A program made the translations under genes and the position numbers. From assembly GCF_900182935.1 (NCBI RefSeq), contig NZ_FXUE01000001.1:682001-746000 (forward strand): 64,000 bases of DNA, given 5' to 3'. This DNA is from Fibrobacter sp. UWB10 (GTDB lineage: Bacteria > Fibrobacterota > Fibrobacteria > Fibrobacterales > Fibrobacteraceae). The notes beneath the pieces were generated by a model. The model did not search any database, was not told the DNA's origin, and saw only the letters and a list, made by a program, of their open reading frames with translations. Shown here in pieces: positions 1-8,663 of this stretch. How positions within the stretch are numbered: position 1 is the first letter of the stretch; the number at the start of each line of letters is the position of its first letter.

Positions 1-449
1 AACGGATAGCAGTGTTCAAAGCCCTGGCCATTACCCATCATGAGAACGTTCATGCCACCCCAGAGACCCACATAAAGCGGAGCTGCGAGTTGCATTACGA
101 GCCACGGGAACAAGTGGTCAATTTCAACCTTGGCGTAAGCGACACCAATGTAGATTGCAAAAATCAAAAGGAATGTCATGCCCACCACATACGGTACGGC
201 AGGCATACCAAAATAGCCACCCTTCGAAAGAGCCCAAGCCAAAGTCAGGGCCAAAGAAGAGGCAAAAGAAAGATAACGAGTATCGGGGCCCTTGTACATT
301 TTGCTAGCCATGCCAGCCCATTCCCAAGCACCGACACCAGCCATGAAGCACATCAGGCCAATACGGCTATAATCGCTGAACCACAGCAAAAAGAAAACAA
401 TAGGAATCGCGATAAAGGCCGTGATCAAACGCTGTGCGAGATTACTCAT
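1..449 (-). CDS. cdsA: Phosphatidate cytidylyltransferase, N-terminal part (cut by window edge)
   Basis: The product would make CDP-diacylglycerol from phosphatidate and CTP in the inner membrane, the branch point of phospholipid synthesis. About 149 residues are visible, starting MSNLAQRLITAFIAIPIVLF. The first segment is a membrane helix, followed by hydrophobic stretches separated by short polar loops, as in the CdsA N-terminal half. The C-terminal signature of the family lies beyond base 1, so the call rests on the hydrophobic pattern, the AQRLITAFIAIP start and the position directly after uppS, a very common pairing. The ATG at 449 overlaps the end of uppS by 8 bases (ATGAGTAA), which suggests translational coupling. 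The gene is truncated only by the window. Confidence 0.85.
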   Translation of the reverse strand, partial: MSNLAQRLITAFIAIPIVFFLLWFSDYSRIGLMCFMAGVGAWEWAGMASKMYKGPDTRYLSFASSLALTLAWALSKGGYFGMPAVPYVVGMTFLLIFAIYIGVAYAKVEIDHLFPWLVMQLAAPLYVGLWGGMNVLMMGNGQGFEHCYP

Positions 450-1152
450 GCAACACCTTTCCAAAACGTCTTTCTCGAGTATTAAAGAACTCGACAGCCT
501 TCATGAATTCTTCCTTGGTAAAGTCGGGCCACAGCGTATCCGTCACGTAGAACTCACTATAGGCAGCCTGCCAAAGCAGATAATTCGAAAGCCTGAACTC
601 GCCCCCGGTACGAATCACGAGATCCGGATCGGGAGCTCCTTTTAAATACAAATTCTTAGCGAAGAGCGTCTCGTCGATATCTTCGACCTTGAGAGCGCCC
701 GATGCGACTTGGGCGGCAATAGAGCGGGTTGCTTCGACAATTTCTTGCCTGCCACCGTAAGAGATGGCAAGGTTCAACTGCATACCCGTGTTGTTCGCAG
801 TCTTGTCGATGGCGGACTGCAAGCTTGCGCGGGGCTTTTCAGGCAAACGGTTCATGTTTCCAATTACCGTAAGCTTTACATTTTTCTCCATAAGGTCAGG
901 GATTTCCTTAACCACCATTTCAATCAGGAGGTTCATCAGGTAATCCACTTCCTTAGAAGGTCTGCCCCAGTTTTCAGAACTGAACACATACAACGTCATG
1001 TGTTCAAGCTTGAGGTTCACGCCCACTTCGACGGCATCAATCGTCGCCTGGGTTCCCTTGCGGTGGCCCAGAAAACGTTCGAGACCGCGGCTACGAGCCC
1101 AACGCCCGTTGCCATCCATAATTATCGCTACATGTCTAAGCTGATTTGCCAC
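442..1152 (-). CDS. uppS: Isoprenyl transferase (undecaprenyl diphosphate synthase)
   Basis: Cis-prenyltransferase of 236 residues that condenses isopentenyl diphosphate units into the C55 carrier used for peptidoglycan and other surface polymers. The start HVAIIMDGNGRWA contains the catalytic Asp (D13) and the diphosphate-binding GNGRW. SSENW near residue 60 and the C-terminal DLVIRTGGEFRLSNYLLWQ with the downstream SEFYVTDTLWPDF are the other family signatures. Length is normal. The start is a GTG codon at 1152; no ATG lies before the conserved HVAIIMDGNG block. It follows frr by 12 bases and overlaps cdsA, so frr-uppS-cdsA is probably one operon, an arrangement found in many bacteria. Confidence 0.97.
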   Translation of the reverse strand: MANQLRHVAIIMDGNGRWARSRGLERFLGHRKGTQATIDAVEVGVNLKLEHMTLYVFSSENWGRPSKEVDYLMNLLIEMVVKEIPDLMEKNVKLTVIGNMNRLPEKPRASLQSAIDKTANNTGMQLNLAISYGGRQEIVEATRSIAAQVASGALKVEDIDETLFAKNLYLKGAPDPDLVIRTGGEFRLSNYLLWQAAYSEFYVTDTLWPDFTKEEFMKAVEFFNTRERRFGKVLHE

Positions 1153-1164
1153 GCAAACCCCGGA

Positions 1165-1698
1165 CTACACCTTGAGGATGTCAGCTTCCTTTTCGGCGAG
1201 AAGACTGTCAATCTTGGCGATAGCCTTGTCGGTAGCCTTCTGGATTTCGTCCTGCTGCTTCTTGACTTCGTCTTCGGGCAGGTCCTTGTTCTTCTTGAGG
1301 GAATCGTTAGCATCGCGACGGATGTTACGGATTGCCACGCGACCTTCTTCGGCGTGCTTGCGAGCAATCTTTGCAAGTTCCTGACGGCGTTCCGTGGTAA
1401 GAATCGGGAGCGACACGCGGATGCAGTTGCCGTCCTTCATCGGGGTAAGGCCGATGTTTGCGGCAAGGATAGCCTTTTCAATCGGGTCGACCATGGTCTT
1501 TTCCCACGGGGACACAAGCAGCATGCGCGGTTCGGGCACAGAAACCTTAGCCACCTGGGAAATCGGAGTCGGCGTACCGTAGTAGTCGATACGCACGTCG
1601 TTCAAGATGGCGGGGCTAGCCTGGCCAGCACGGATCTTGGAAAATTCACGTTCGGTGGCCTCGATGGCCTTGTCCATTTTTTCGGTATATTCTGCCAT
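1165..1698 (-). CDS. frr: Ribosome recycling factor
   Basis: Cytosolic factor that, with EF-G, splits post-termination ribosomes. The 177 residues are slightly shorter than the usual 185 but collinear from end to end. REFSKIRAGQASPAILNDV near the N-terminus, the YYGTPTPISQVA strand, and the C-terminal helical arm with TTERRQELAKIARKHAEEG and VAIRNIRRDAND are diagnostic. It is the first gene of the frr-uppS-cdsA operon. A TATATTTC sequence about 45 bases upstream of the start is a plausible promoter element of the TAnnTTTG type. Confidence 0.97.
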   Translation of the reverse strand: MAEYTEKMDKAIEATEREFSKIRAGQASPAILNDVRIDYYGTPTPISQVAKVSVPEPRMLLVSPWEKTMVDPIEKAILAANIGLTPMKDGNCIRVSLPILTTERRQELAKIARKHAEEGRVAIRNIRRDANDSLKKNKDLPEDEVKKQQDEIQKATDKAIAKIDSLLAEKEADILKV

Positions 1699-1804
1699 AG
1701 TTCTTTGCGTGTTAATAGTTTTTAGTTATCAGTTACTAGCTGCGAAATATAGATAATTGAAATTACAGACGTAAAAAAAAGAGCATTTTTATAAGATAAA
1801 ATTC

Positions 1805-1812
1805 TAAATTTG
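1805..1812 (+). promoter_or_regulatory. TAnnTTTG promoter element of rimO
   Basis: TAAATTTG ends exactly 5 bases before the rimO ATG and there is no Shine-Dalgarno sequence in between. The Bacteroidota -7 element has the consensus TAnnTTTG. The spacing would place the transcription start at or beside the start codon, so the mRNA is likely leaderless. Confidence 0.6.
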
Positions 1813-1817
1813 GCGTT

Positions 1818-3128
1818 ATGCCTACCAAAAAGCCCAAAGTTTTCGTTGTCCATTTAGGATGCGCCAAGAACCAGGTCGATGCAGAAAACCTGGTCGGAGA
1901 AATGTTACACGCCGGTTTTACCACCTGCGACACCGCTGCCAAGGCAGACTACATCCTGGTGAACACCTGCGGTTTTATCGAAGCCGCCAAAGAAGAATCC
2001 ATCAACGCAATTCTCGCACAAATTAACGGCAAGAAGCCCAAGCAGAAACTGATTGTCTCCGGCTGCCTTTCGGGCCGCTACGGCGACGAGTTGGTGAAGG
2101 AACTGCCCGAAGTCGATTACTGGGTAGGCACGTACAAACCGGGCGAACTTTTGAAGAAGATGGGCATTGTTGCCCCGCAAACTTGCGATGCAGAAAACTT
2201 GCCGCGCATGAACTTGGGCGGATTCAAGCACCACGCCTACTTAAAGATTGCCGAAGGCTGCAACCGCCGTTGCGCCTATTGCGCGATTCCCTTGATTCGT
2301 GGCAAACAAGTTTCTCGCAGCATCGAAGACATTGTTGCCGAAGCCAAGGAACTTGAAGCACAGGGCGTCCAGGAAATCACGCTGATCGCCCAGGACACGA
2401 CTTACTTCGGTCGCGAAAAGGGCAAGAAGGGCGGCACGCTCGCCCAGCTTTTGAAGGCGATTCTAGACAACACGAACATTCCGTGGATTCGCACGCTTTA
2501 CTGGTACCCGATGTTTGTAGATGACGAACTTTTGGACCTGATGGCAAACGAGCCGCGCCTTGTGAAATACGTGGACATGCCGATTCAGCACGCCAGCGAC
2601 AATGTGCTTAAGAACATGAAGCGCAACTACCGCAAGAAAGAACTTGTGGACATTTTGCACAAGATTCGCGAGCGCATTCCGGGCGTTACGCTGCGCACCA
2701 CGGTGCTTGTCGGATTCCCCGGCGAAACGCACGAAGACTTTGAAGAACTGATGGAACTCTTGGACGACATTCAGTTCGATCACTTGGGCGGATTCGTGTT
2801 CAGCCCCGAAGAAGGCACGCCCGTAATGGAAATGGACTTGCCCGCTGTCGATGAAAGCGAAGCCCGCGCAAGGCTCGATGCCGTGAACGATTTGCAAGAA
2901 GAACTCGATGCCGAACACGCCGAGGCGATGATTGGAAAGACCGTTCGCATTATCATCGACCAAGTTGCCGAAGAAAGCGAATACCACTTCTACGGACGCA
3001 CCGAAGGCAACTCCATGGAAAACGATGATATCGTGAAAGTGCTCGAAGGCGATGCCGACGTGGGCGAATTCCACGACGCGCTCGTGGTAGACGCCGAGCC
3101 GCATGAATTGATAGTTAAGTTGGTTTAA
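1818..3128 (+). CDS. rimO: Ribosomal protein S12 methylthiotransferase
   Basis: Radical-SAM enzyme that adds a methylthio group to a conserved Asp of ribosomal protein S12. The 436 residues match the family. The N-terminal MTTase domain has cysteines C15 (LGCAKNQVD), C51 (NTCGF) and C83 (SGCLSGRY) for one iron-sulfur cluster. The radical-SAM motif CNRRCAYC gives C148, C152 and C155 for the second cluster. GEIT-like and VLVGFPGET segments follow, and a TRAM domain closes the protein (about 370-436). The LGCAKNQVD start distinguishes RimO from MiaB. The gene is divergent from frr and is followed 21 bases later by tRNA-Arg. Confidence 0.96.
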   Translation: MPTKKPKVFVVHLGCAKNQVDAENLVGEMLHAGFTTCDTAAKADYILVNTCGFIEAAKEESINAILAQINGKKPKQKLIVSGCLSGRYGDELVKELPEVDYWVGTYKPGELLKKMGIVAPQTCDAENLPRMNLGGFKHHAYLKIAEGCNRRCAYCAIPLIRGKQVSRSIEDIVAEAKELEAQGVQEITLIAQDTTYFGREKGKKGGTLAQLLKAILDNTNIPWIRTLYWYPMFVDDELLDLMANEPRLVKYVDMPIQHASDNVLKNMKRNYRKKELVDILHKIRERIPGVTLRTTVLVGFPGETHEDFEELMELLDDIQFDHLGGFVFSPEEGTPVMEMDLPAVDESEARARLDAVNDLQEELDAEHAEAMIGKTVRIIIDQVAEESEYHFYGRTEGNSMENDDIVKVLEGDADVGEFHDALVVDAEPHELIVKLV

Positions 3129-3133
3129 TTTAC

Positions 3134-3141
3134 TATCTTTG
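3134..3141 (+). promoter_or_regulatory. TAnnTTTG promoter element of tRNA-Arg
   Basis: TATCTTTG lies 8 bases before the mature 5' end of the tRNA, just after the rimO stop codon. It fits a dedicated promoter with a very short 5' leader. Confidence 0.55.
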
Positions 3142-3149
3142 ATTCGCTC

Positions 3150-3223
3150 GCCCTTGTAGCTCAGTTGGATAGAGTGTCAGCCTCCGAAGTTGAAGGTCAT
3201 GCGTTCGAATCGCATCAAGGGTA
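3150..3223 (+). tRNA. tRNA-Arg (anticodon CCG)
   Basis: A complete cloverleaf can be folded. The acceptor stem is GCCCTTG with CAAGGGT (one G-T pair) and the D stem GCTC with GAGT. The anticodon stem TCAGC/GTTGA carries the loop CTCCGAA, with the anticodon CCG at 3184-3186. The T arm is ATGCG TTCGAAT CGCAT. The discriminator base is A, and CCA is not encoded. It reads the arginine codon CGG. Confidence 0.96.
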
Positions 3224-3224
3224 T

Positions 3225-3253
3225 AAAAAAAGCTCCCCGCAGGGAGCTTTTTT
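3225..3253. terminator. Bidirectional intrinsic terminator
   Basis: The stem AGCTCCC/GGGAGCT (3231-3237 with 3242-3248, loop CGCA) is flanked by an A-run on the left and a T-run on the right. It can therefore terminate both the tRNA-Arg transcript and the convergent minus-strand gene at 3271-4281. Confidence 0.85.
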
Positions 3254-3270
3254 CAATGCCAATGTAAGTC

Positions 3271-4281
3271 TTAGCGACCGGCAACGCCAGAGCGGGCTCT
3301 AGCCTTTTCACGTTCACGACGGCGCTTTTCGGTGTCATCCGGGAAGAGTTCCGGCAGAGCGTAACCGATAGCGATACCGAACACGATACCCGTCTTGCTC
3401 ATGCCCTTCGGGTCCACAACGCGGGAGCCCCATTCGCCATCACTCCAGTCGTAGTTGACAGAGCCTGCGTTATCCACCACTTCGATTTCAAGCTTGCGGA
3501 AACTCGGGTTGTCGGTAGTTTCATCACCCGTACGGTTCGTTGCATCCCAACGTTCCGGGGTCTTGGCCAGTTTCGGAGCATAGTACATACCGATAGAGAA
3601 TTGCAAGTAGTACCATTCATTGGTCAAGTAAGTGATAAGAGCGTCAAACTGGAAACCGTCCACCTTGATCAAGGCACGAACGCCATCCTTATCCGGAATA
3701 ATATCGTGGTCGAAATAGACTGTACCGTAAGAAACAGACACACCTAAATGGAGCGGGTTCTTGGGGAACAGGTAGTAGTTAACGCCCACCTTGTAGCCAT
3801 AGCCGCCTTCAAGTTTCCATTCATCGAAGTCATTGTCAGTACCACCAGGCAAGAAGCCGAAGGAACCATACAAAGACGCATGGAACGGCAAAATGTATTC
3901 CATACCGGCACCGAAACCCATGCCCATACCGGTTTCACCCATAATCGGGTAACGGGAACCCATACCAATCTGGAAAATCAAGCGGTTGCGCAGCCAGTCA
4001 CGACGACGTTCAGAGTTTGCGTATTCGTCTTGACGCTGTTCTTCTTCAAACTTCTTGCGTTCGGCCATTTCACGGCGCTGGGCAGAGTTAATACCAACGT
4101 CATAGACTTCTTCCTCTTCTTCGTCTTCGGCTGTAGCCATCTTAGCACGCGGAGCAGCATCACCGTCTTCTTGAGCAGAGGCAGGGGCAGTAACGAAGCC
4201 TTCGTCGTCCTCGTCAAAGTCGTCTTGTGCCCAAGACATGAAGGCGGTCAAGCATAAAGACAAAAGTACTTTCTTAAACAT
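3271..4281 (-). CDS. Predicted outer-membrane beta-barrel protein, unknown function
   Basis: I do not recognise a named family. The 336 residues start with a Sec signal peptide (MFKKVLLSLCLTAFMSWAQ) followed by a very acidic stretch (DDFDEDDEGF) and a Glu/Arg-rich, possibly coiled-coil segment to about residue 90. From about residue 100 the sequence alternates hydrophobic and polar residues with many Gly, Tyr and Trp, as in outer-membrane barrels, for example MGMGFGAGMEYILPFHASLY and YYLQFSIGMYYAPK. The C-terminus after the last predicted strand is basic (KRRREREKARARSG), which is unusual for a barrel protein. A TATATTCG sequence about 30 bases upstream is a possible promoter. Function cannot be told from sequence. 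Confidence 0.7.
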   Translation of the reverse strand: MFKKVLLSLCLTAFMSWAQDDFDEDDEGFVTAPASAQEDGDAAPRAKMATAEDEEEEEVYDVGINSAQRREMAERKKFEEEQRQDEYANSERRRDWLRNRLIFQIGMGSRYPIMGETGMGMGFGAGMEYILPFHASLYGSFGFLPGGTDNDFDEWKLEGGYGYKVGVNYYLFPKNPLHLGVSVSYGTVYFDHDIIPDKDGVRALIKVDGFQFDALITYLTNEWYYLQFSIGMYYAPKLAKTPERWDATNRTGDETTDNPSFRKLEIEVVDNAGSVNYDWSDGEWGSRVVDPKGMSKTGIVFGIAIGYALPELFPDDTEKRRREREKARARSGVAGR

Positions 4282-4396
4282 GAAAAAGCCTCAGATTATA
4301 TAATCGCATTTGCGAATATAACTTTTAAGTGCGCAAATCGCACAAAACTTAATGTAAAAAAAGCAAAAAACACGCTTTTCGAAGGTTTTTTGGGCA

Positions 4397-5191
4397 TTAT
4401 TTGGCCTCAAGCAATTTTGCCTTGATTGAGCCAAGCGCAATTTCGCACTCCATAAGCACCGGAATGCGGCGTTCATCATCGGTCAACCAGATGAAAATGC
4501 GGCCTTTGGACACGAAAATGCCATCGCCATCGAGAACGGGTTCCACTTTAATGCAGGGAACTTCGCCAAATATGCTCTTGATCTTTTCGCGACCATGCAC
4601 AATGACCTTAAGTTCGTACCTTTTTTTGCCGCTCACCGCCGAGAAACGAGAAGTTTCGCCCACTTTGAGCGGAAGTGTACGCACCAGGTAAAACGCCGAC
4701 ATAATGCTGTGTTCTGCACCCTGGATAGCGACCGCCGTATCGGCAGAGCGTTTGACCTTGCGAGTGCGCATATCGGTGAACACCGTGTCCGAGAGCCAGG
4801 CCTTTTCGCCCTTGCGGTCAAAGCGAATCACGGAGGTATTGTGGAACGTACCCTCATGCAAACGCTTGCGGAACACTTCGGTCATCAAGCCCTTGTTGCG
4901 CACGCGGGTGTAGACCGTATCGTTTACCGGATAAATCTTGTTGATGGTTTTGTTGCCGGTTGCAAACGTCAAGAATTCAGTCTTGCCGTCTAAAGTCGGT
5001 CGAACTTCGAGCGTCGCAGAACCAGCCGTAATAATGCCCCAACCAAGGCTGAAGGTCAGCCTTTCTCCCTTCATCCAAGGGGCTTGGACTTCCGGCAGGT
5101 TCGGTTCGCCCGCGAAACACACAGCAACAAAGACCGCCACAAGTGCGGCGATCTTGAAGCTGAACTTTGTACTATTCCTAACCACTCTCAA
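4397..5191 (-). CDS. DUF3108 domain protein, exported
   Basis: 264 residues with an N-terminal signal or anchor segment (KIAALVAVFVAVCFAG). The segment GERLTFSLGWGIITAGSATLEV, with later strands VYTRVRNKGLMTEVFRKRLHEG and IFIWLTDDERRIPVLMECEIALGSI, matches the DUF3108 family of periplasmic or cell-envelope beta-rich proteins. The family's role is not established. The reading frame opens with TTG at 5191, immediately after the purE TAA stop (TAATTG), so it is probably coupled to purE. A GTG six bases further in is an alternative start. Co-transcription with purD and purE is likely from position, but no functional link to purine synthesis is implied by the sequence. Confidence 0.8.
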   Translation of the reverse strand: MRVVRNSTKFSFKIAALVAVFVAVCFAGEPNLPEVQAPWMKGERLTFSLGWGIITAGSATLEVRPTLDGKTEFLTFATGNKTINKIYPVNDTVYTRVRNKGLMTEVFRKRLHEGTFHNTSVIRFDRKGEKAWLSDTVFTDMRTRKVKRSADTAVAIQGAEHSIMSAFYLVRTLPLKVGETSRFSAVSGKKRYELKVIVHGREKIKSIFGEVPCIKVEPVLDGDGIFVSKGRIFIWLTDDERRIPVLMECEIALGSIKAKLLEAK

Positions 5192-5671
5192 TTAGCCTTC
5201 GATGTCTCCGAGGCCCTTGCGATAAGCGACGAGCTTTTCGCGAACGCCTGCGTCAGAGAGGGCGACGATGTGGGCGGCGAGGTAACCGGCATTCTTGCCG
5301 TTGCCAATGCCGACCGTTGCCACCGGGATTCCCGGGGGCATCTGCACGATAGAGTGCAGGGCATCGACGCCGTTGAGCGGGCCGCCGGCGCAGGGCAGGC
5401 CAATGACCGGAAGAATCGTGTGCCCTGCGAGCACGCCCGGGAGGGCTGCAGCGAGGCCAGCAACACCGATGAGGACCTGGAGGCCTCGCCCGGCGGCTTC
5501 GCGAGCATACTTCGCGGTGGCGTTCGGGGTGCGGTGTGCAGAGAGGATGTTGTATTCCCACACGATGCCGAAGCTGTCGAGCACGGCGGTGATTTTATCT
5601 ACAGTTTCCTGGTCGGACTTGCTACCCGCAACGATACCGACCTTTGCATTCGGAACTTCATTAATCTGCAT
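5192..5671 (-). CDS. purE: N5-carboxyaminoimidazole ribonucleotide mutase
   Basis: Converts N5-CAIR to CAIR in de novo purine synthesis, in the cytosol. The 159 residues match class I PurE. VGIVAGSKSDQE binds the phosphate, SAHRTPN carries the catalytic His, and GLAAALPGVLAGHTILPVIG and VATVGIGNGKNAGYLAA complete the core. The start lies 11 bases after the purD stop codon, and the stop directly abuts the DUF3108 gene, so purD-purE-DUF3108 form one transcription unit. PurK, which normally makes the substrate, is not in the window. Confidence 0.96.
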   Translation of the reverse strand: MQINEVPNAKVGIVAGSKSDQETVDKITAVLDSFGIVWEYNILSAHRTPNATAKYAREAAGRGLQVLIGVAGLAAALPGVLAGHTILPVIGLPCAGGPLNGVDALHSIVQMPPGIPVATVGIGNGKNAGYLAAHIVALSDAGVREKLVAYRKGLGDIEG

Positions 5672-5682
5672 TTTAAGTTTCC

Positions 5683-6966
5683 TTATTTTGCGAGTCTTGC
5701 AAGGCCCTTCTTACCAATGTCCTTGCGGTAGAACTTGCCTTCAAACTGAACCTTTTCGCAAGCGTCGTAAGCGATGTTCAAAGCTTCCTGGAGCGTTGCA
5801 CCGTGACCGACCACGCCAAACACGCGACCACCATTAGTCACCAGCTTGCCGTCAGCCATCTTGGTACCGGCATGGAGCACCTGGGCGCCGTTCTTTTCGG
5901 CTTCTTCGATACCCGTCACAACCTTGCCCTTTTCGTAGGAGCCCGGATAACCAGCGCTGGCAAGCACGACGATAGCGGAGCTGCCCTTCGGAGCCTTCGG
6001 GGCACCGAGCTTAGCGAGTTCACCCTTTTCGGCGGCGTCGAACAAGGCGAGTACGTCGCCGTCATAAAGCGGCAGCACAATCTGGCATTCGGGGTCACCG
6101 AGGCGGCAGTTGTATTCCACGACCTTCGGGCCCTTCGCAGTCACCATGATGCCCACGTAGAGCACGCCCGTGTAGGGCTTGCCTTCGGCGGCCATGCCCT
6201 TGAGGGTCGGTTCGATAATCGTCTTTTTCACTTCGTCGAGGAGAGCGTCGGTCACCACCGGAGCCGGGCTGTAAGCGCCCATGCCACCCGTGTTCGGGCC
6301 CTTGTCGTCGTCAAAGACGCGCTTGTGGTCCTGGGCAGAAGAGAGAATCACGTAGTCCTTGCCATCGCAAACCACGAAGATGGAGGCTTCTTCGCCGTCC
6401 ATGAATTCTTCAATCACGACCGTCTTGCCAGATTCGCCAAAGACAGCCTTGTCGCCGAGCATTTCTTCGACAGCGTCGTTTGCTTCCTTGTCGGTCATGC
6501 AGACGATAGCGCCCTTGCCTGCCGCGAGGCCCGACGCCTTCACCACGATCGGAGCCGGGTGTTCGGCGAGGAATTTCTTGGCAGAGGCGAGATCGGTGAA
6601 GGTCTCGAAGGCTGCCGTCGGCACGCCGTACTTCTTCATGATATCCTTGCTGAAAGCCTTGGAGCCTTCGAGCGCGGCAGCAGCCGCAGTCGGGCCGAAA
6701 GCGCGCAGCCCGCGACGGCGGAATTCATCCACCACGCCAGCGACGAGCGGGATTTCGGGACCGATAATCGCGAGGTCAATCTTTTCGGCTACGGCGAAAT
6801 CGGCAATAGCCTTCGGGTCGGCCACATCCACCGGCACGCACTTGCCGAGGTTTGCCATGCCCGGGTTGCCCGGAGCGCACACGAGAGTGTCGCACAGCGG
6901 CGACTTCTTGACTGCAAGAGCGATGGCATGTTCGCGACCACCGCTACCAACGACGAGAATATTCAT
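5683..6966 (-). CDS. purD: Phosphoribosylamine-glycine ligase (GARS)
   Basis: ATP-grasp ligase of purine synthesis that joins glycine to phosphoribosylamine. The chosen start gives MNILVVGSGGREHAIA, the invariant N-terminus of PurD, and has AAGGA 8 bases upstream. The frame is open for another 36 codons upstream, but those do not resemble the family. The 427 residues have the usual length. GPEIPLVAGVVDEF, the ATP-grasp segment VVKASGLAAGKGAIV, and the C-terminal PDPEC-like block EYNCRLGDPECQ are all present. It is the first gene of the purD-purE-DUF3108 unit. Confidence 0.96.
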   Translation of the reverse strand: MNILVVGSGGREHAIALAVKKSPLCDTLVCAPGNPGMANLGKCVPVDVADPKAIADFAVAEKIDLAIIGPEIPLVAGVVDEFRRRGLRAFGPTAAAAALEGSKAFSKDIMKKYGVPTAAFETFTDLASAKKFLAEHPAPIVVKASGLAAGKGAIVCMTDKEANDAVEEMLGDKAVFGESGKTVVIEEFMDGEEASIFVVCDGKDYVILSSAQDHKRVFDDDKGPNTGGMGAYSPAPVVTDALLDEVKKTIIEPTLKGMAAEGKPYTGVLYVGIMVTAKGPKVVEYNCRLGDPECQIVLPLYDGDVLALFDAAEKGELAKLGAPKAPKGSSAIVVLASAGYPGSYEKGKVVTGIEEAEKNGAQVLHAGTKMADGKLVTNGGRVFGVVGHGATLQEALNIAYDACEKVQFEGKFYRKDIGKKGLARLAK

Positions 6967-7018
6967 AAGCGAGTCCTTATCTTTGTACGGGGTACAATTT
7001 AGAAAAATAGGAAATCCA

Positions 7019-7783
7019 TTAAAAGCCAAATCGGCTTTCAAAACCCCAATAGAACCCCTTAGGGTCCATACCATTTATAAAATAGTGAATATTCATTGAT
7101 GAACCATTCCTTTCCTTGAAATCAAGAGTCAAGATATTGCGAGCTTTATCAGACCAATACTGATAACCAAATAAAACATTATTATCCCACAGGAAATTCA
7201 ACAAATTCCACACAAAACCTAATGAAGCAGATGACGAAAAACCGACATCAAAACTTGAACTTTTACTTTCGTCGCCACCATAACTTTTGTCGTTTGCATA
7301 TTTAAAGACAGGAGCCCCAATAGCTTGTATATATGGCGAAAAGCTATTTATGGGAACATTTCTGTGTTTTACCCTTGGTTCTGAATAATTCGGCATGACT
7401 AAACGTCCTAAATAGTAACGATAACCCACTCCTAAACTTGTTACGCTTCTGAAGCCTTCCCAATCTTTTTCCCCTTGATTATCTTGAATATCGCAGAAGC
7501 GCATAAAAGTAGTCAGATTGAATATCAATGAACCATTGTAAGAATTTTCTTTTTCAAGAGTAAAATCGAATAAAAAAGCCCCAAAAGCAGGCAATATCAA
7601 AATATCACTTATTGTCAAATTGCTTATATAGAAGTTTGTCCTCGGCGCAATAGTGTCCGTGCTATACACATAACGTTTATAACGTTTCTTTAACGTTTCG
7701 CTCAAATCTGTCGAAGTGGAATCCTTTTGTGCAAAGGACAAGGCAAAACCAAACGTTAGAATTATGAGAATCAACTTCTTCAT
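7019..7783 (-). CDS. Exported protein, probable outer-membrane barrel, unknown
   Basis: 254 residues, starting at the ATG in front of a clear signal peptide (MKKLILIILTFGFALSFAQ). An in-frame ATG 7 codons upstream is less likely because it would lengthen the signal's N-region. The mature part has alternating amphipathic strands rich in Tyr, Phe and Asn (YNGSLIFNLTTFMRFCDI, VTSLGVGYRYYLGRLVMPN, ASLGFVWNLLNFLWDNNVLF) and ends in ESRFGF. A terminal aromatic residue is typical of outer-membrane barrels. No family recognised. It lies 28 bases downstream of the next gene, with the same orientation. Confidence 0.7.
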   Translation of the reverse strand: MKKLILIILTFGFALSFAQKDSTSTDLSETLKKRYKRYVYSTDTIAPRTNFYISNLTISDILILPAFGAFLFDFTLEKENSYNGSLIFNLTTFMRFCDIQDNQGEKDWEGFRSVTSLGVGYRYYLGRLVMPNYSEPRVKHRNVPINSFSPYIQAIGAPVFKYANDKSYGGDESKSSSFDVGFSSSASLGFVWNLLNFLWDNNVLFGYQYWSDKARNILTLDFKERNGSSMNIHYFINGMDPKGFYWGFESRFGF

Positions 7784-7811
7784 ACTAAGAACATTACTTT
7801 GCACATTTTCA

Positions 7812-8147
7812 TCAAAATGCCCAGTACATGCCCAGGGCCCCTAAAGCAGTTATACCTAAGCCACCACCAAGCATCGCGCCTCCTTTATCACCCCCGTCCT
7901 TGAGTTCCGCAGCCCCCATCACACCCCAAGAAAAACCGAAAACAACAAGCATAGCCGAAATCACGCCTACAACGGGCTTGAACACACTAAGATCAGCCTC
8001 CGATCTCTCGTTATAGTCAAAATCACTGGAGGTCATAGTACCTTCGTATTCCTGCATTGACAAAACCAACGGAGAATTCAGCGACACTGCAAAAGAACTC
8101 GTTGTCACCAGCGAAAGAGTCAAAAGGAACACTGCTAAAAATTTCAT
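7812..8147 (-). CDS. Small membrane protein with signal peptide, unknown
   Basis: 111 residues. The N-terminal signal (MKFLAVFLLTLSLVTTSSFA) is followed by about 35 polar residues. Two hydrophobic helices come next: VVGVISAMLVVFGFSWGVMGAAE and a Gly-rich one, GGAMLGGGLGITALGALGMYWAF. They are separated by the loop LKDGGDKG. The second helix, a GxxxG-like glycine ladder at the extreme C-terminus, is the most distinctive part and could mediate helix packing or oligomerisation. It starts 3 bases after the stop of the methyltransferase gene, so the two are probably co-transcribed. No function can be assigned. Confidence 0.65.
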   Translation of the reverse strand: MKFLAVFLLTLSLVTTSSFAVSLNSPLVLSMQEYEGTMTSSDFDYNERSEADLSVFKPVVGVISAMLVVFGFSWGVMGAAELKDGGDKGGAMLGGGLGITALGALGMYWAF

Positions 8148-8150
8148 TTA

Positions 8151-8630
8151 TTAGAACCTTCGTGAGTGCTTGCAATACTCTTCGTATTCTTCGCCGAAGT
8201 CGCGGCGGAGGCGTTTTTCTTCGCTTAGCACCTGCACCATCATGATGGCAAAGAAGGCGACAAACACGACGCACGATTGCCATGTCCACAACCACACGGC
8301 GACACCCACGAGATAAACGAGGGTTCCTGTAAGCATCGGGTTGCGGTTAATCTTGTACGGACCTTCAATCATCAGATGCTGCGTACGCGGGGCAACCTCA
8401 TGGCCGAAAGCATCCATCGGGTTTCCTTTGCCACGATTGCGCATGTAGACGATAGTCCAGACGCTCAGCACAAGGCCTGCAAGCATCACGATGGGAGCCA
8501 CAATATAACGCCATGTATCAACCGGCCAAAGCGCGGGCATACCGGATGCAAGCCACATAATTGTCGGAATTAGGGCGACAAAAAGAACGCCGCCCAGCAA
8601 GTAACCAAAGAAATCTCTTACACGTTTCAT
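8151..8630 (-). CDS. Isoprenylcysteine carboxyl methyltransferase (ICMT)-like membrane protein
   Basis: 159 residues with about four membrane helices. The C-terminal third carries the ICMT/phospholipid-methyltransferase signature: LMIEGPYKINRNPMLTGTLVYL binds S-adenosylmethionine, and EEKRLRRDFGEEYEEYCKHSRRF is the conserved tail. Bacterial members methylate lipids or are of unknown substrate; prenyl-cysteine substrates are not expected here. The ATG at 8630 is chosen because AGGAGG lies 6 bases upstream. The other in-frame ATG at 8636 directly touches this Shine-Dalgarno sequence and is unlikely. Confidence 0.85.
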   Translation of the reverse strand: MKRVRDFFGYLLGGVLFVALIPTIMWLASGMPALWPVDTWRYIVAPIVMLAGLVLSVWTIVYMRNRGKGNPMDAFGHEVAPRTQHLMIEGPYKINRNPMLTGTLVYLVGVAVWLWTWQSCVVFVAFFAIMMVQVLSEEKRLRRDFGEEYEEYCKHSRRF

Positions 8631-8663
8631 ATTCATCCTCCTTTTTTGATATAACATAATTTA